A stretch of 64,000 nt of DNA. Source: Balaenoptera acutorostrata (lineage: Eukaryota > Chordata > Mammalia > Artiodactyla > Balaenopteridae). Below are positions 45,193-57,184 of this stretch, one piece after another. The DNA lies in contig NC_080071.1 of the NCBI RefSeq assembly GCF_949987535.1, positions 28,480,236 to 28,544,235 of the forward strand, given 5' to 3'. Under the pieces are notes generated by a model, which worked only from the letters and a program-made list of their open reading frames with translations, was not told the origin of the DNA and did no database searches. Position 1 is the first letter of the stretch. The number at the start of each line of letters is the position of its first letter. A program made the translations under genes and the position numbers.

Positions 45193-47530
45193 CTTGCTAC
45201 TTTTGTTTGTTTACAAACTATATATGATGTTATAAGCTGTCTAGGATTTTTTTTTCTGAGAGTTATAAAGGACAGTGTATATGGCAAAGGAATGAACCTT
45301 TCCATCAAAAAATGAATGAAGGGTGTAGAAGATCCAAATTCTTTGACAAAAAGGAAGGGAAAATTGTGGTATTGCTCATTGTGAAAAGTAAGCTAAAATC
45401 TGGTCTATGAATTGCTGCATTATTTTTTTTTAAAAACCCCTGTCACCTATTTACAGATGAGGAATATTCTTCTCTGGAAATAGAATGTATTTGTGTCATT
45501 TCTGCTTTTAAACTGTACTGCATGATATTATCATGAGGGTGTTCTAAAGTTGAAAATGGTATTGGGTCATTAACAGCCAAAGCCAAGTATGTACAATCCT
45601 TTGGGTGCAAAGGAGAAAGCGTCCCAGAAAAATGCACATGGCTTTCTTGTCAGTAGCTGGACAAAATATCCTTTGGGTGAATTGAAAACATTGTTAAAAA
45701 TTCTATCACATCAGTAAATTTCTTTCTGTTAGTAATATTTTTTTCTTCTTTGAATAAGTCTGACCATCTTAAAGACTTAAGTCATGTGCTTTACCTTTCT
45801 CTTCCTTCTCGTAGTCCTTTTTTTTCCATCCTTCTTTAATGTGTTTGCTTTCATATTTCACTAAGCTATTCATATTTCACTAAAGTAATCTAGAAAAATA
45901 AGGAGAAAATCTATAGGAACAAAAAAGAAGTCTTTCATGGATTACGTGGATTAAACTACTGGATGTAATATACCAAAGGAAAATTACCTGAAACAACTTA
46001 TGAGGAGCAATGTTTTATTAAAATCACCACTTTATTTCTCTAATTTGTGGATCTTTTGATTTTTCAAAGATTTTGGCAATAATTTCTATGTTACTATAAG
46101 AAGTACCTAATTACAAACAAAAAAGACAATTTTTTCTAACATAAAGATATACCTGGAAACCACAATTAAATGAGATTAGAAGTTATATAACCACAGATTC
46201 AGAAATCTCAGATTTACAAAAAACAAACAAACAAAAAACGCAATGGCATTGCCAGCAATGAGCTGTGAAGCTAAAAGAAACATTTCTAAATTACTATCTT
46301 AAAAACATATACATTAATCAACATTGCCAGGGAAAAGACTGAGTTATCTTTCTGATACCCAAGAGAAAATGATATGACAGGACTGTTATCCAAAAAGATG
46401 TGATCTAAGTATATATGCAGTCAAAAACATAGGGGGGAAGTATTATAGAAGTATATCAGATACTTTAATTAAAATATTCAGTTATATTTTAGACTATAAA
46501 ATTTGTAGTATCAGACATCTTTTGAAAACGTGTACTTTGCTGGATATTTTCTCACTGTAAATAAACATTTACTTCGGTACCTATTTTATATTGCAATTAT
46601 TTATTTTTGTTTGTTTTCTTAAAGACAGCCCCTAAAACTGCAAAATCTTCAGGTCCCACAAAGCCAGGAGCCATCCTTGGATTGAATTTACTTTATCTCA
46701 AATGCCATTCCATCATATGATTGCTGAAATTTTTTTATGTTTAACTCAAACTTGTCAACCTATCTATGTCTTTTGGTATAGACCAAAGCTCAATCCTCAA
46801 AAACCAAAAAGAACAGCCTTAATTTTATTTTCCAAACTAGACCTATCATTCTCCTTATTCTCTGTCTTATTTTTGCTGGACAGTATCCTCAGTTTCCTCA
46901 ACTACTTTTTATATGGAAATAGTAGATTGGTCCCTCTTTTCTGTCTATGCTTCCTGTTACTCTTAAAGTGTTGCTAAGATCATAATAAGTAAGATATGGT
47001 ATGATGAATTATAATAAAGTCATAAAATACTGTTATAATACAATAGTATTTCTGCTATCCCATTCTAGATACTATTCATAACATAAGTGAAAAAAATCAA
47101 CTTTTGTTGGTAAGAGATATCCTCACATTTAACCTTTCTCCAGGGTTAAATTGACTAAGCAATATCCTTTTTTGAAAATAATCTTATTCTTATTTAATCA
47201 GGAATAAATCCACCATTATATACTATTCAATTTTCCATTAAAAAAATCTTCTAAAATTCAGATATACTATGCCTGCTAAATTTCTCCACTCTGCAAAAGA
47301 TAAAACCCTTTTTAAGAGGAAACTCTTAATTCTATACAGCTTATCTTATTGAAGTCATTTTTATTTTCAATAATCTTTTTTTCGAAGTGCTCACAAAATA
47401 CATTTTCATACTACAATACATAACTTTAGGAATGTCATTGTTCATATTTTTTGGCATTTAACAAATTTGCTTTCTCCATCATCTGAATATCAAAAATGAC
47501 ATTGCTGGGATACACTCCTCCATGGATCTC
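45193..47530. other. No recognised feature
   Basis: About 2.3 kb of AT-rich sequence without recognised repeat or gene. A 91-codon plus-strand open frame at 46702-46977 is rich in Leu/Phe/Ser and has no family signature. Confidence 0.4.
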
Positions 47531-47534
47531 TCCT

Positions 47535-47965
47535 GTTCCTGCACATATTGCTAGGGCTGGGTATGTAAGAATGTAAAGTCCTAACTGCTTTTACTTAGGT
47601 AATTTTTCAGGATTGTGTTTGCAGCATGCAACTCTTAAGGATGAAGTAATGTCTTCTTATGGGACGAAGAGCAGGCTTGCTTGCAGGTGCCATAAGGTAT
47701 CAAGAGTAGGTTCCTTAGACTCAGTGTTCCTCTCTTGTAGCCTGTTTCACTGTGTGCACAGGTATCCATGTAGCCCCATCTGCACCACCCCTGTTGGAAA
47801 CGGGGCTTGGAAAAGTGACACTAACTTGCATCTGGATATACCTTTTGCTGTTAGCAGTCAAGCCTTTTGTCTCTGAGCTAGGAAACTCATGTCTCGCACC
47901 ACGTAGGACACTACGGAAGGCTGAATTACAGCTTGTGAGTAGATTAAATCTCCGACTCTTTACTG
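47535..47965 (+). mobile_element. Possible ERVL-type (MLT2-like) LTR
   Basis: A GC-richer block with 'cactgtgtgcacaggtatccatgtagccccatc', 'cccctgttggaaacggggcttgg', 'gttagcagtcaagccttttgtctctgagctaggaaactca' and 'gtaggacactacggaaggctgaatta', all resembling old ERVL LTRs. The ends were not located. Two short open frames cross it; both look fortuitous. Confidence 0.4.
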
Positions 47966-48194
47966 TTTGTGACAGATATTTTTCCTCATATTATGTTTTT
48001 CTTTATCCGTATTTCACAATTTGTCAAAAAGATTAATAATGGCAATTGGTAGGCTTCTGGTAGAAATGGCCATGTTAGCCAATACTTTCTGTTTTTCTGG
48101 GAATCATCCATATTGAATCATACATATTGAATATGTATATTTTGATAACTGTATTTACTTATTGAGTCAAGGGGAAAAACCACCTAAAGTTTGA

Positions 48195-48600
48195 AAATAT
48201 TATCTCTTGGTGCCGCTGTGGTGAAAATAGGCACTCTCGTGACTTGCTCATGCAACTTCAGTTAGTGCAGCCCCTATGGAGGGCAATTGGGCAACGTTTA
48301 ACAAAATTATAAATGTGCTTATCATATGACCAATTTCACTCTGGGGAATTTATCCTTAATATATATTTGTACATGTGTGAAACAACATATATATATAAGT
48401 TTATTTATTACAGTATTACATGGCATAGCAAAAGATCAGAAATAACCTAGATGCCCATCCGTAGAAGACTGTTTAAATAAATCATGGTGCATCCATGATT
48501 TATTTAACCTGTGTTTTAAAAAAGGCAATGTAGTCGAATGATGAAATACAGAACAATTAGAGCTTTAAAGGAATTATGATTACAAATTAAACTATATTAA
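48195..48600 (+). mobile_element. Ancient L1 ORF2 C-terminal fragment
   Basis: The phrases 'gcagcccctatggagggcaattgggcaac', 'catatgaccaatttcactctggggaatttatcc', 'acatggcatagcaaaagatcag' and 'cctagatgcccatccgtagaagactg' match the conserved L1 ORF2 end (the same region lies at 7090-7260 in copy A). The expected 'ccatacaatggaatactatg' is replaced by an inverted copy of upstream sequence. Confidence 0.75.
48473..48507. repeat. Perfect inverted repeat, 15-bp arms
   Basis: Arm ttaaataaatcatgg at 48473-48487, loop tgcat at 48488-48492, arm ccatgatttatttaa at 48493-48507. The arms are exact reverse complements. Confidence 0.97.
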
Positions 48601-49098
48601 AATATATAAAAATCAGGAGTTCAAAATGACAAAAAAATACCCCCATCAGTCTCTGTTGCAGGATGCTGGAACACTAATTCATTACTTCAAAAAAATGATA
48701 AATATCCTGTCTTTCCTGTAGGTATCTTACAGTACCCAAAAAGTTGGTGAATAAAAGTTTGTTATCAAAAGAATTACAGCAAATTAAAGGAAGAGGGATG
48801 ATAGAATTATAAAAGCATCATTTTGCAATTCCTTATGAAAAAAGAATCTAGGCAACAATCATCAGTGGCTGCTAAAAGCATCAGGGGATTATTGAGGGAG
48901 AATTTTATGCTGAATGAACCAGGCTGATAGTGCCTAGACCCACTGATTAATCACTACAATTGAACTATCCCATGATATGTGCATCCTGCTGAGATGCATC
49001 AGGAAGAAGATAGAATCACTTATGAAGTATGCTTATAAGTAATTACACCTGAATCTAATAAAGCACCTGACTCTAATAAGGCCTCTAGTTCTAACTAT

Positions 49099-49299
49099 CC
49101 CGTTTTTTCTAAAGATTTTTTCTTGATGTGGAACATATTTAAAGTCTTTATTGAATTTGTTACAATACTGCTTCTGTTTTTATGTTTTGGCTTTTTGGCC
49201 GCGAGGCATGTGGGATCTTAGCTTCCCAACCAGGGATGGAACCCGCATACCCTGCATTGGAAGGGGAAGTCTTAACCACTGGACCACCAGTGAAGTCCC
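49099..49299 (-). mobile_element. Second type of tRNA-like SINE (cetartiodactyl)
   Basis: It carries 'aaagtctttattgaatttgttac', then 'ttggctttttggccgcgagg', 'gtgggatcttagcttcccaac', the reversed B box 'gatggaacccgc', and ends 'ccaccagtgaagtcccc'. A probable target-site duplication, ctaactat, lies at 49091-49098 and 49300-49307. The body differs from the CHR copies elsewhere in the window. Confidence 0.85.
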
Positions 49300-49425
49300 C
49301 TAACTATAGGAAGTATAATGGGAAGAGGACCATGTTAAATACTAGGAGGATACAGCCAACTAAATCTGAATGTGGAAACAAGTCTGAATGTAGGAACTTC
49401 TACATGACAAATGATCCCTAGATTA

Positions 49426-49443
49426 AAATAATAATAATAATAA
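49426..49443. repeat. (AAT)n microsatellite
   Basis: About six AAT copies. Confidence 0.9.
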
Positions 49444-49708
49444 AGGCCAGGGGGAAAAGAGAGAGAGAGAAATGTTATAGATTAAAAGAGACTTTAAGAG
49501 ACATGTCAACCAAATGCAATGTATAGATTTGTTTGAATAGCAATTCAAATAAACCAATTGTAAAAAAATAATTTTGAGTAAAGTTGAGGAGGGACTTGAA
49601 CATGATCTGAGTTTTAGATTATATAAATGAGTCATTTATTTAGCTGGGTTTGATAGTGGCATTGGGTTTATGCAAATAAATAAATAATATTTTTAGCTAT
49701 TAGAAATA

Positions 49709-49946
49709 CAGTCAACACTAGAATAATTTGGGGGTTAAGGGCGCTGACCCTTTGTGCAGCTGAAAATCTGTATATAACTTATAGTTGGCCCTACTTATAC
49801 AAGGGTCCTCTGTATCCAAGTTTCCCCATCCCATGGATTCAGCCAACCTCGGATCCTTTAGTACTGTAGTATCTACTATTGAAAAAAAAGATCCATGTAT
49901 AAGTGGACTCTCACAGTTCAAATCCATATTGTTCAGTAGTCAACTG
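49709..49946 (-). mobile_element. MER2-like non-autonomous Tigger relative
   Basis: The left end 'cagtcaacactagaataatttggggg' and right end ('aagtggactctcacagttcaaatcc ... gtcaactg', with the connecting bases omitted) are inverted relatives, and TA flanks both sides (49707-49708, 49947-49948). The 238-bp length and subterminal text fit the MER2 group. Confidence 0.85.
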
Positions 49947-50149
49947 TACATATCAAAGTATTCATTGATGAGGTAAAATATCTGAGATTTGTTTTAAAAT
50001 ATCCCAAGAAAAAATAAAAATGGGGAATAGATGAAGCAAGAGTGGCAGAATATTGATAATTATTGCTGAAACGTATACTATTCTTTCTACCTTTATTTGT
50101 TTTGAGAGTTTCCATAATAAAAAATGAAAATAGAAAATTATAAAAAATC

Positions 50150-50450
50150 TCTTTATACATGGATGTGGAAAGATTACCAAAACACAACGAAGTTGGGAGA
50201 TACCAAGTTGGAAAATAAAGTGTATACTATGCTACTATTTATATACAAAAAAGGGAAAGAGGAATAAAACTGTAGATTCATATTCGTGTAGTGATACATA
50301 GGGAAGCTATGGAAGGTTACATAAGAAGCTAATACTAGAAGTGGTTAGCAACAGAAGAGGGGAAGGTAGGAACTTAAACACAGTATGACTTTTACTTACA
50401 CCACACAAATATGTAAAAGTAAACAATGAGTTGTTAATATACACAATTGT
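50150..50450 (+). mobile_element. Ancient L1 3' fragment
   Basis: The text 'catggatgtggaaagattacc', 'gtgtatactatgctactatttatatac', 'aaaaagggaaagaggaata' and 'atgacttttacttacacc' follows the 3' part of the same kind of old L1 as at 48195-48600. It may be the continuation of that element, separated by later insertions. Confidence 0.55.
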
Positions 50451-51940
50451 GAAAACTGAAAACTAAACATAATCAACGTGAAATTGAAGGAATACATTTA
50501 ATTATGTACCTGTGTACATTCCAATATCTTAACTATGTTCATGTAATATCTATTCAAATATAAGAAAAATGTATAGAAAAATGGCAACTTGGAGTTATAT
50601 TCTTCATGTTTTCTCAATCATTTTGGATCCATTTAATCAAGACCAGGGTACTGTACTTAATATCCCTGCTCTCTGAGTTTAGTAGAACTTCCTTTTTACC
50701 TAGTTTAGAATTTTATAAAATTCTAAAAGGGTTATTTAGTCATCATAGTAACAGTCTTAAAAAATACAAATAAAAATATTTTTAAGAGATAACTTCTCTT
50801 TTTTAACCGAGGTTGTTACAACTCTCTCTTACCAGTATTTATTCTTCACTCATTCAGCACAGTTGACTGAGTTTATACTTCAGTGAGTTTCTACTTTATA
50901 CTATAGTTTGGTAATATAAAAATTAACCAGATTAGATTTTTGCCCTCAATTTAATTTGGGAGACAGATGTGAACAAATTATTATAATACAAGTAGAAATA
51001 GAGAAACAAAGTGAGAGTTGAATAATCTGGCTTCCTTCTCATGGCTATATTAAGATTATACCATAATCTCCACATAATAATCCACACTTAAGGGACTTTG
51101 TCTATCTAGATTTGAACTTTCCTGTCATTATCCTGACCTAACTAAGCCATATATTCATTCTTTAGGTCTCCTCATCTCTGTCTTTCTATGTCCTTGTAAG
51201 ACTTGCTGGTCAGCTACAGTGGTTCTTAAAGCTACAGCTCTCTTCTTTCTTACTGGAATTGTGACTTCTTTTTTGAATGCCTCTCTTTTGATTATTTTTC
51301 TTTTAGAGACTCAGACTACGGGATCATATCCAACATTCTTTCAATTTTTGAAATTTAACTTCCCATAATCTGGCCTGTTAGTCTGGATATGCCTAGATTT
51401 CCCTCGTTATCACAGACTCTTAAACAGCTAACTGTAATTCTCCAATGTCCTATTATTTCCAATTCATCAATTGGCTCTTCTGTGATGGTAAAGTTAAGAC
51501 AATAGTAGTAAAACTTCTTGTCCCTTGCTCTTCCTTCTCAGGGGAAAAATCGACATTAAGTCATCAATTAAAGTGAAAAAATTTATCTGCTACCCTGCTT
51601 TTGCACTGAATCATCCAGAAACTGTCTACCCAGCTAAAATGTCCACCATTAATTACTATATCTTATCTCTGATTCAGTTTGGTCATCTCTAATATGACCT
51701 TGCCAGTTATTTTCTCTTTGCCTTTATTTTCACCAGAGTTTTTCAGTATATTTCTGCTCTCAAGTACATGGATTTTCATGCAAATGTATGACATGAAATG
51801 CTACTCATTGTTCTCTTCTAAGCTTCCCCCCTGAATTATACTAACACTTCCAAGATTTTGAAGTATGGTTTTCAACATAAAACATATCATAAGGAAGAAA
51901 GCAGTTCTAGAGTAAGGAATAATGACCCTCAATTCGATCC
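50451..51940. other. No recognised feature
   Basis: About 1.5 kb of unclassified sequence with no repeat end or gene recognised. Confidence 0.35.
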
Positions 51941-51944
51941 TCTT

Positions 51945-52090
51945 CCCTATCTACTGGGCAGACCTCAGTGAGCATGAGAATCAGCAGGGGACCTTGGTAA
52001 AATGCAGATTTCGATTCAGTAGGTCTGGGAGGGGCTGAAATTCTGCATCTCTAACAAGCTCCAGGGTGATAATACTTTTGGTTCGTGGAT
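51945..52090 (+). mobile_element. MER5A-like hAT-Charlie element
   Basis: The series 'gagcatgagaatcagcagggg', 'gattcagtaggtctgggaggggctg' and 'aaattctgcatctctaacaagctccagggtgat' matches MER5A closely. Confidence 0.85.
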
Positions 52091-53335
52091 CTCTCTTTGT
52101 GTAGCAAAGCTCCCCCTCATTAAAAGCATATACTAATACAAGGAGCCCTAAATTAACATAAAGACTATTCATGTGAAAATATAGATGAATATACTAACTG
52201 TAACATTATTTTTATATTTGTTAAAGACAAATTTGTCTGCCATCTTAGTACACACTTTTAATGTGAAACTATTAGTATTTAGTCAATAGATCAAAAAGTC
52301 ACTTATAGCCAGAAACCCCAGAAATAATACCTAGATATCTTAAGTATTTCATTGTAGCTTTAAACTTATGAACACACATTCAGACACAATCTTTCCACAT
52401 AGTTCCAAAGTTTTTCTTTTAAGTACATTAGTTAATTGGAGTCTTCCTTCCTCATTCTTACTCTACTACAGCCCAAGGTATAAATTAAATATGTAATATC
52501 AGTTTCCTTAAAGGGGTGTAAGAACACTCCTAAAATAAATTGAATGCAAATCGGTCCAGACATTCAACATTTAAGCACTTTTATCATTACCTTACAACTA
52601 ATCCAGTAGTAACAATTTTTAGTAATTATCTGTTGAGATTTACATAGAAACAGTAAGTCTCTTTCACCTTCTTTTATTTATTGCTTTACCATTTCTTGTC
52701 CACTGCTAGTCCAGTCACACTTCCCATTTCAGGGAAGAAGCAGATGGATCCATATTACAAAAAAAAAAGGAACAAAGATCGCCAGACTTCTGAGGAAACC
52801 CTATAAAATAAAATAAACAAAAGAATACTTAAACAGAGAAGAAACAGATTTTTCAGGAAATATGAAAATAGTAAGCTAGATAGGTATATATAAAAAGATC
52901 TACATACATCACCAGAGAAAATCAAGAATATATTGTTTCTAAAAAACAAATATATAATTCTAAAAAAGAAAAGATTACGGGAAAAAAGCTCTTTGAAATT
53001 TAAAATATGATTGTATGTTTTAAAAATCTGTAAAAGGACTGGAGGATAAAATTTGATGAAATTTTTCAAAGCAAAGAGCAAAAATACAAAGAGGTAAAAA
53101 AATATAAAAGGAAAGATGAAACACAGAACAATTCAATAAAATATCAGACCTATAGAAAGAAGGTCAAAAGCCAAATAGTGAAACAAAAGAAAGAACATTG
53201 TAGAAGTTAATTTCCCAGGGCCAAAGAGAGGAAATATCTTCAGAATAAAAGGACCCATGAAATGTTGAGCAGAATGAATGATGTAATAATAACAGTAGTA
53301 ACTAGTTTTCTTTCGCTTTCTATTATGTGTCATTT
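52091..53335. other. No recognised feature
   Basis: AT-rich sequence. A 108-codon minus-strand open frame at 52755-53081 is very rich in Leu, Phe and Ile because the sense strand is A-rich; it has no family signature. Confidence 0.35.
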
Positions 53336-53337
53336 TC

Positions 53338-53475
53338 TGAGCCAAGTATTCATTCGTCTTTTACAGTTTAGAAAACTGAGGCTTATAGAAGTTAAATCAT
53401 TTGCTCAGTGTTACATGATTAGTACCTAATGGATTCAGATGTCTGTCTAAACCTCATGCTCTTCAACACCACAGA
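53338..53475 (+). mobile_element. MIR fragment
   Basis: The series 'gtttagaaaactgaggcttatagaagttaaatcatttgctcag' (interrupted in places) and 'taaacctcatgctcttcaacacc' follows the MIR core and 3' section. Confidence 0.7.
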
Positions 53476-53859
53476 AATAGGTCATATTTTACTGCCTCCT
53501 AATCTTACCTACTTGGGTAGATTGTCCAATCAACTATGATTTTGCACATTCACTAGTCTCAGCTGAAGACTAAAACATTCATGTTGGTTTAAGCACATCA
53601 CTGTTTTCGTTTTCTGTGAAAATGAGTTCTTTCACAGGACCCTCTTTAGTCCACACACAAGTTGGTCATAAACAGTTCACCAGATATCACCACATAAACT
53701 AAATTCAATATAGACTCAAAGTTTGAATACTTTTATCTTTTCGTTTTGATTGATACCTATGACAATTATGGAATTTATTAGATACAGTGTTAAAATCTTT
53801 GCAGAAATTGTTAAAGTCCATAGTATTGTTAGTCAGTTAATATAAATCAGTAAAGAATG

Positions 53860-55020
53860 CCATTTCCCCTACTTTGACACCTTGACTCTAATAACTAGGA
53901 GAGAGTTATCCCCCACTGATGTTGGTGATCCCAGCTCTGTGACTGCCCCCCTTGCAGATCTGCAGAAGAGATTCAACACAGAACTCCTTGGAGATGCTGG
54001 TGCCTCTCACCTCAGTGCATTCCCAGTGATCATGGTGAATGCCATGTCCTCTGGGCCTTCCTGTGGAACATAATCCCCTGTTGGGTCTTCTGACCTCATG
54101 TATTTATTCTAACAATTCCCTCACCTCTTTGCTTATTCCTCTACCGTCTTCCAGTGCAACTCAGGCATTTCCACTTTGCTCAGCCTGGGGCATAGCTTCT
54201 TCCAGCCTGTAAGAGCTACTCTAGCAGCAAGTTTGCCTCATCACCTACAGTAATGGCAGGGTGTTAAATCCTGTGTCCCCCCCGTCCCCCATAATTGCCC
54301 CCAAGTGAGTGAATTCTTGATTGCCTCACCTTACATCTCATCCCATTGATTAGAACATCCAAGATTCAATCTCAGATTTACTCTCCTTGCTCCTTTCAGT
54401 GCTTGCTTACTAATGCTCACATCTCCTTCAGTGGGTTCTGTTTCCTCTCTTAAGCACACCCTCACGTGGATGATGTTGGGATTTAACTCTAGTTATCAGC
54501 CTGGCAACCAGGGGAGGAAATTGGCACAGCTCCTCAAGGACACACCTGTTACCATGAGGGGGAGAAACCTCTACAGCATCTTCTAGCACAGCAGATGTCC
54601 TACGTCTTACTAAGAAGGAGAGAGTCTGCTCTGCAAGTTCTGATGGTTCAGGGGGTTCTGCAGTGCCAGCACCCTCAAAGGCATCCATCCAGATGTCCCC
54701 ATCCCATAATTTAGAGTCCCATGTTTTCCCAGCCAGAGCCTTGAACTCAGCAAAAAGGACCTGGTTTTCTGAACATTTGGACATTTCTGGAGCTCTTTGA
54801 ATATAAATATCAAGTTATGAGTTACTGCCTCAGCTCGGTCCACAATTCCACTGCAGGAGACAGAACACTTTGTGTAAGCTACCAAAGGGAACCTCTGGCA
54901 CTCACACTTAGCCTTTTACAGCTTGCTAACATCCCTCAGTTTCTCATTACCCCCCTGGCAAGAAGTCGATTCAGGGTAGCAATAACCAGCCAGCTCTGAG
55001 GTCCTTGTAGGAACAATTGC
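53860..55020 (-). pseudogene. Degenerate coding-like region, possibly endogenous-retroviral (MaLR/ERVL) internal sequence
   Basis: Two overlapping minus-strand open frames (54428-54784, 118 codons; 54610-54885, 91 codons) lie in different frames of what looks like one once-continuous coding stretch, implying a frameshift. Composition is unlike the L1 ORFs: it contains AEPPEPSELAEQTL and several Trp residues. A plus-strand frame at 53882-54073 is probably a shadow. The texture suggests gag-like sequence of an old ERVL-type element, but I cannot confirm this. A degraded processed pseudogene is the alternative. Confidence 0.35.
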
Positions 55021-55064
55021 CCCCATATTTCTAAAACGCCTGAATTTTTTTTTTAACTAATGAG

Positions 55065-55345
55065 AAAAGTACTTTTTTTCTTTTTAACATCTTTGTTGGA
55101 GTATAATTGCTTTACTGTGGTGTGTTAGTTTCTGCTTTATAACAAAGTGAATCAGCTATACATATACATATATCCCCATATCGCTTCCCTCTTGCATCTC
55201 CCTCCCTCCCACCCTCCCTATCCCACCCCTCTAGGTGGTCACAAAGCACCGAGCTGATCTCCCTGTGCTATGCGGCTGCTTCCCACTAGCTATCTATTTT
55301 ACATTTGGTAGTGTATATATGTCCATGCCACTCTCTCACTTCGTC
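55065..55345 (-). mobile_element. Short L1 3' end (young type)
   Basis: The reversed terminus 'tttttaacatctttgttggagtataattgc' is followed by the CCTCCC-rich 3' UTR tract (55190-55235; G-rich on the L1 sense strand) and 'cactagctatctattttacatttggtag'. It stops at 55345 directly against the 3' end of another L1, suggesting insertion into that element's A-rich tail. Confidence 0.92.
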
Positions 55346-56330
55346 CTATTTTTTTAATTGAAGTATAGTTGATTTTTAATACTATATTGGTTTCAGGTGT
55401 ACAACATAGTGATTCAATGTTTTTATACATTATACTCCATTCAAAGTTATTATAAGATATTGGCTATGTTTCCTGTGCTGTACACTATATCCTTGTAGCT
55501 TATTTATTTTATACATAGTATTGTAATCTGTGCCTCTTAATCCTTTGCCCCTATCTTGCCCCCTCAACTCACTGGCAACCACTAGTTTGTTCTCTGTATC
55601 TCTGAGTCTGTTCTGTTTTGTTATATTCATTCGTTTGTTTTTTTTTAAATCCACATATAAGTGATAACATACAGTATATGTCTTTCTCTGAGTTATTTCA
55701 CTAAGCATAATACTCTCTAGGTCCACCCATGTTGTTGCAAATGGCAGAATTTCATTCTTTTTTATGGCTGAGTAATATTCTATTGTATATATATACCACA
55801 TCTTTATTCATTCATTTGCTGATGTACACTTAGTTTTCTTCCATATCATGGCTATCGTAAATAGTACTGCTATGAACATTGAGGTGCATGTATCTTTTTG
55901 AATGAGTGTTTCCGTTTCTTTGGATATATACCCAGAAGTGGGATTGCTGAATCATATGGTAGTCCTATTTTTAGTTTTTTGAGGAACCTCCATACTGTTT
56001 TCCACAGTGACTGCGCCAATTTACATTCTCGCCAGCAGTGTACTAGGGTTTCCTTTCCTCCACATCCTCGCCAAAGTGTATTTGTAGAGTTTTTGATGAT
56101 AGCCATTCTGAGAGGTGTGAGGTGATATCTCCTTGTGGTTTGGATTTACATTTCTCTAATAATTAGCAATGTTTAGCATCTTTTCATGTGCCTTTCGGCC
56201 ATCTGTATGTCCTTTTTGGGAAAATGTCTGTTAAGGTCTTACGCCCATTTTTTAATCGGGCTTGTTTTTTTCATATTGAGTTGTATGAACTGTTTATGTA
56301 TTTTGGATATTAACCCCTTATCGGTCATAT
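55346..56330 (-). mobile_element. 5'-truncated L1, older subfamily
   Basis: The reversed terminus 'ttttttaattgaagtatagttg' and 'ggtttcaggtgtacaacatag' is followed by the ORF2 C-terminal region ('atggctgagtaatattctattgta', 'gggattgctgaatcatatgg'). A 123-codon piece of ORF2 end remains open at 55430-55801 (reads YTIEYYSAIKKNEILPFATTW). It ends near 'cttatcggtcatatcatttg'. Confidence 0.92.
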
Positions 56331-57180
56331 CATTTGAAATATAAAATGTCTCAATCTTTGCACCTGCATGGGGCCTCCCCTGTACCAGGACATTTTCCCA
56401 GGTTACCTTCAGTGAAATCTTCAGCAGTTAGGCCACCACCTTTGCCAGGGGCTATCTTTACCCAAATACCACTCAGGATAGTATACTCTTCGCTCACCAG
56501 GCAACAAGTGAACCAGTCCCCAAACCACATGTTCATTGGACCACTCTTGATACCACCTGTGTTAATTCAGGTTTCCCAAGGAGCAGTCTCCAAAACAAGA
56601 TTAGTCATGAAAGAGAGATTGGGTGGGGGGAGGCGGGCAAATATGAAAGATAAAAAGGAAAAAGAAGAAATGTAGAGAGAAACCATTCAGTCCATGATAA
56701 GAGGTCTGACCTGAAAAAAAAAAAAAAAGAAAAAGAAGAGGTGGGAGAGAGGAAGGAAGACTTGGAAGGAAGATTCTCAGACTTCTAAGAAAGCTTCATC
56801 AGGCGAAGAGGAATGGAACCAAAGACATCCATTAGAAAAGTCCCCCATCCCACAGGAATGGCCTGCACAAGTACCCCACAGCTCTCAGTTTTTGGCCCAA
56901 AACAGGCCAAAAGAAGCATAGCCTCTACATGAATGGAGTAGTGAGTCCAGCTGGGGCTGTCAGTCAACTGTGCTCCCTGCAGCAGGAGACCTGAGCAGTG
57001 CATTTTCTTGGCCAGAGACCTGAAGTACCATTTCCCCACCACTTCCTGACATTTACTGTTAATTCAAATTTAGCTTGTGTTTATTTCCACTGGGAAAACT
57101 TCCCTCTCCTCTTCCCTTCTCTTTCTTTTGCATAAAATGCAAAACTTTAATCCATTCCCCAGGATCCCAGTGTACACCAA
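56331..57180. other. Unclassified, relatively GC-rich segment
   Basis: No repeat or gene identified. It holds a poly(A)/GA-rich stretch (56715-56760) and several open frames (for example 56785-57042 minus, 85 codons; 56334-56675 plus, 113 codons) with no recognisable domain. It may be an old LTR or internal retroviral sequence that I do not recognise. Confidence 0.35.
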
Positions 57181-57184
57181 ATGT

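Noticed and set aside
46702..46977. 91-codon plus-strand frame with Leu/Phe-rich, membrane-like text
   Set aside because: Composition follows the T-rich strand; there is no signal peptide plus family motif and no sign of gene structure.
47613..48036. Two overlapping plus-strand frames (87 and 94 codons)
   Set aside because: They cross a probable LTR-like block and use different frames of the same DNA; no conserved domain was recognised.
52755..53081. 108-codon minus-strand frame rich in Leu/Phe/Ile
   Set aside because: Explained by the A-rich plus strand, where Lys/Asn/Ile text dominates; no recognised domain.
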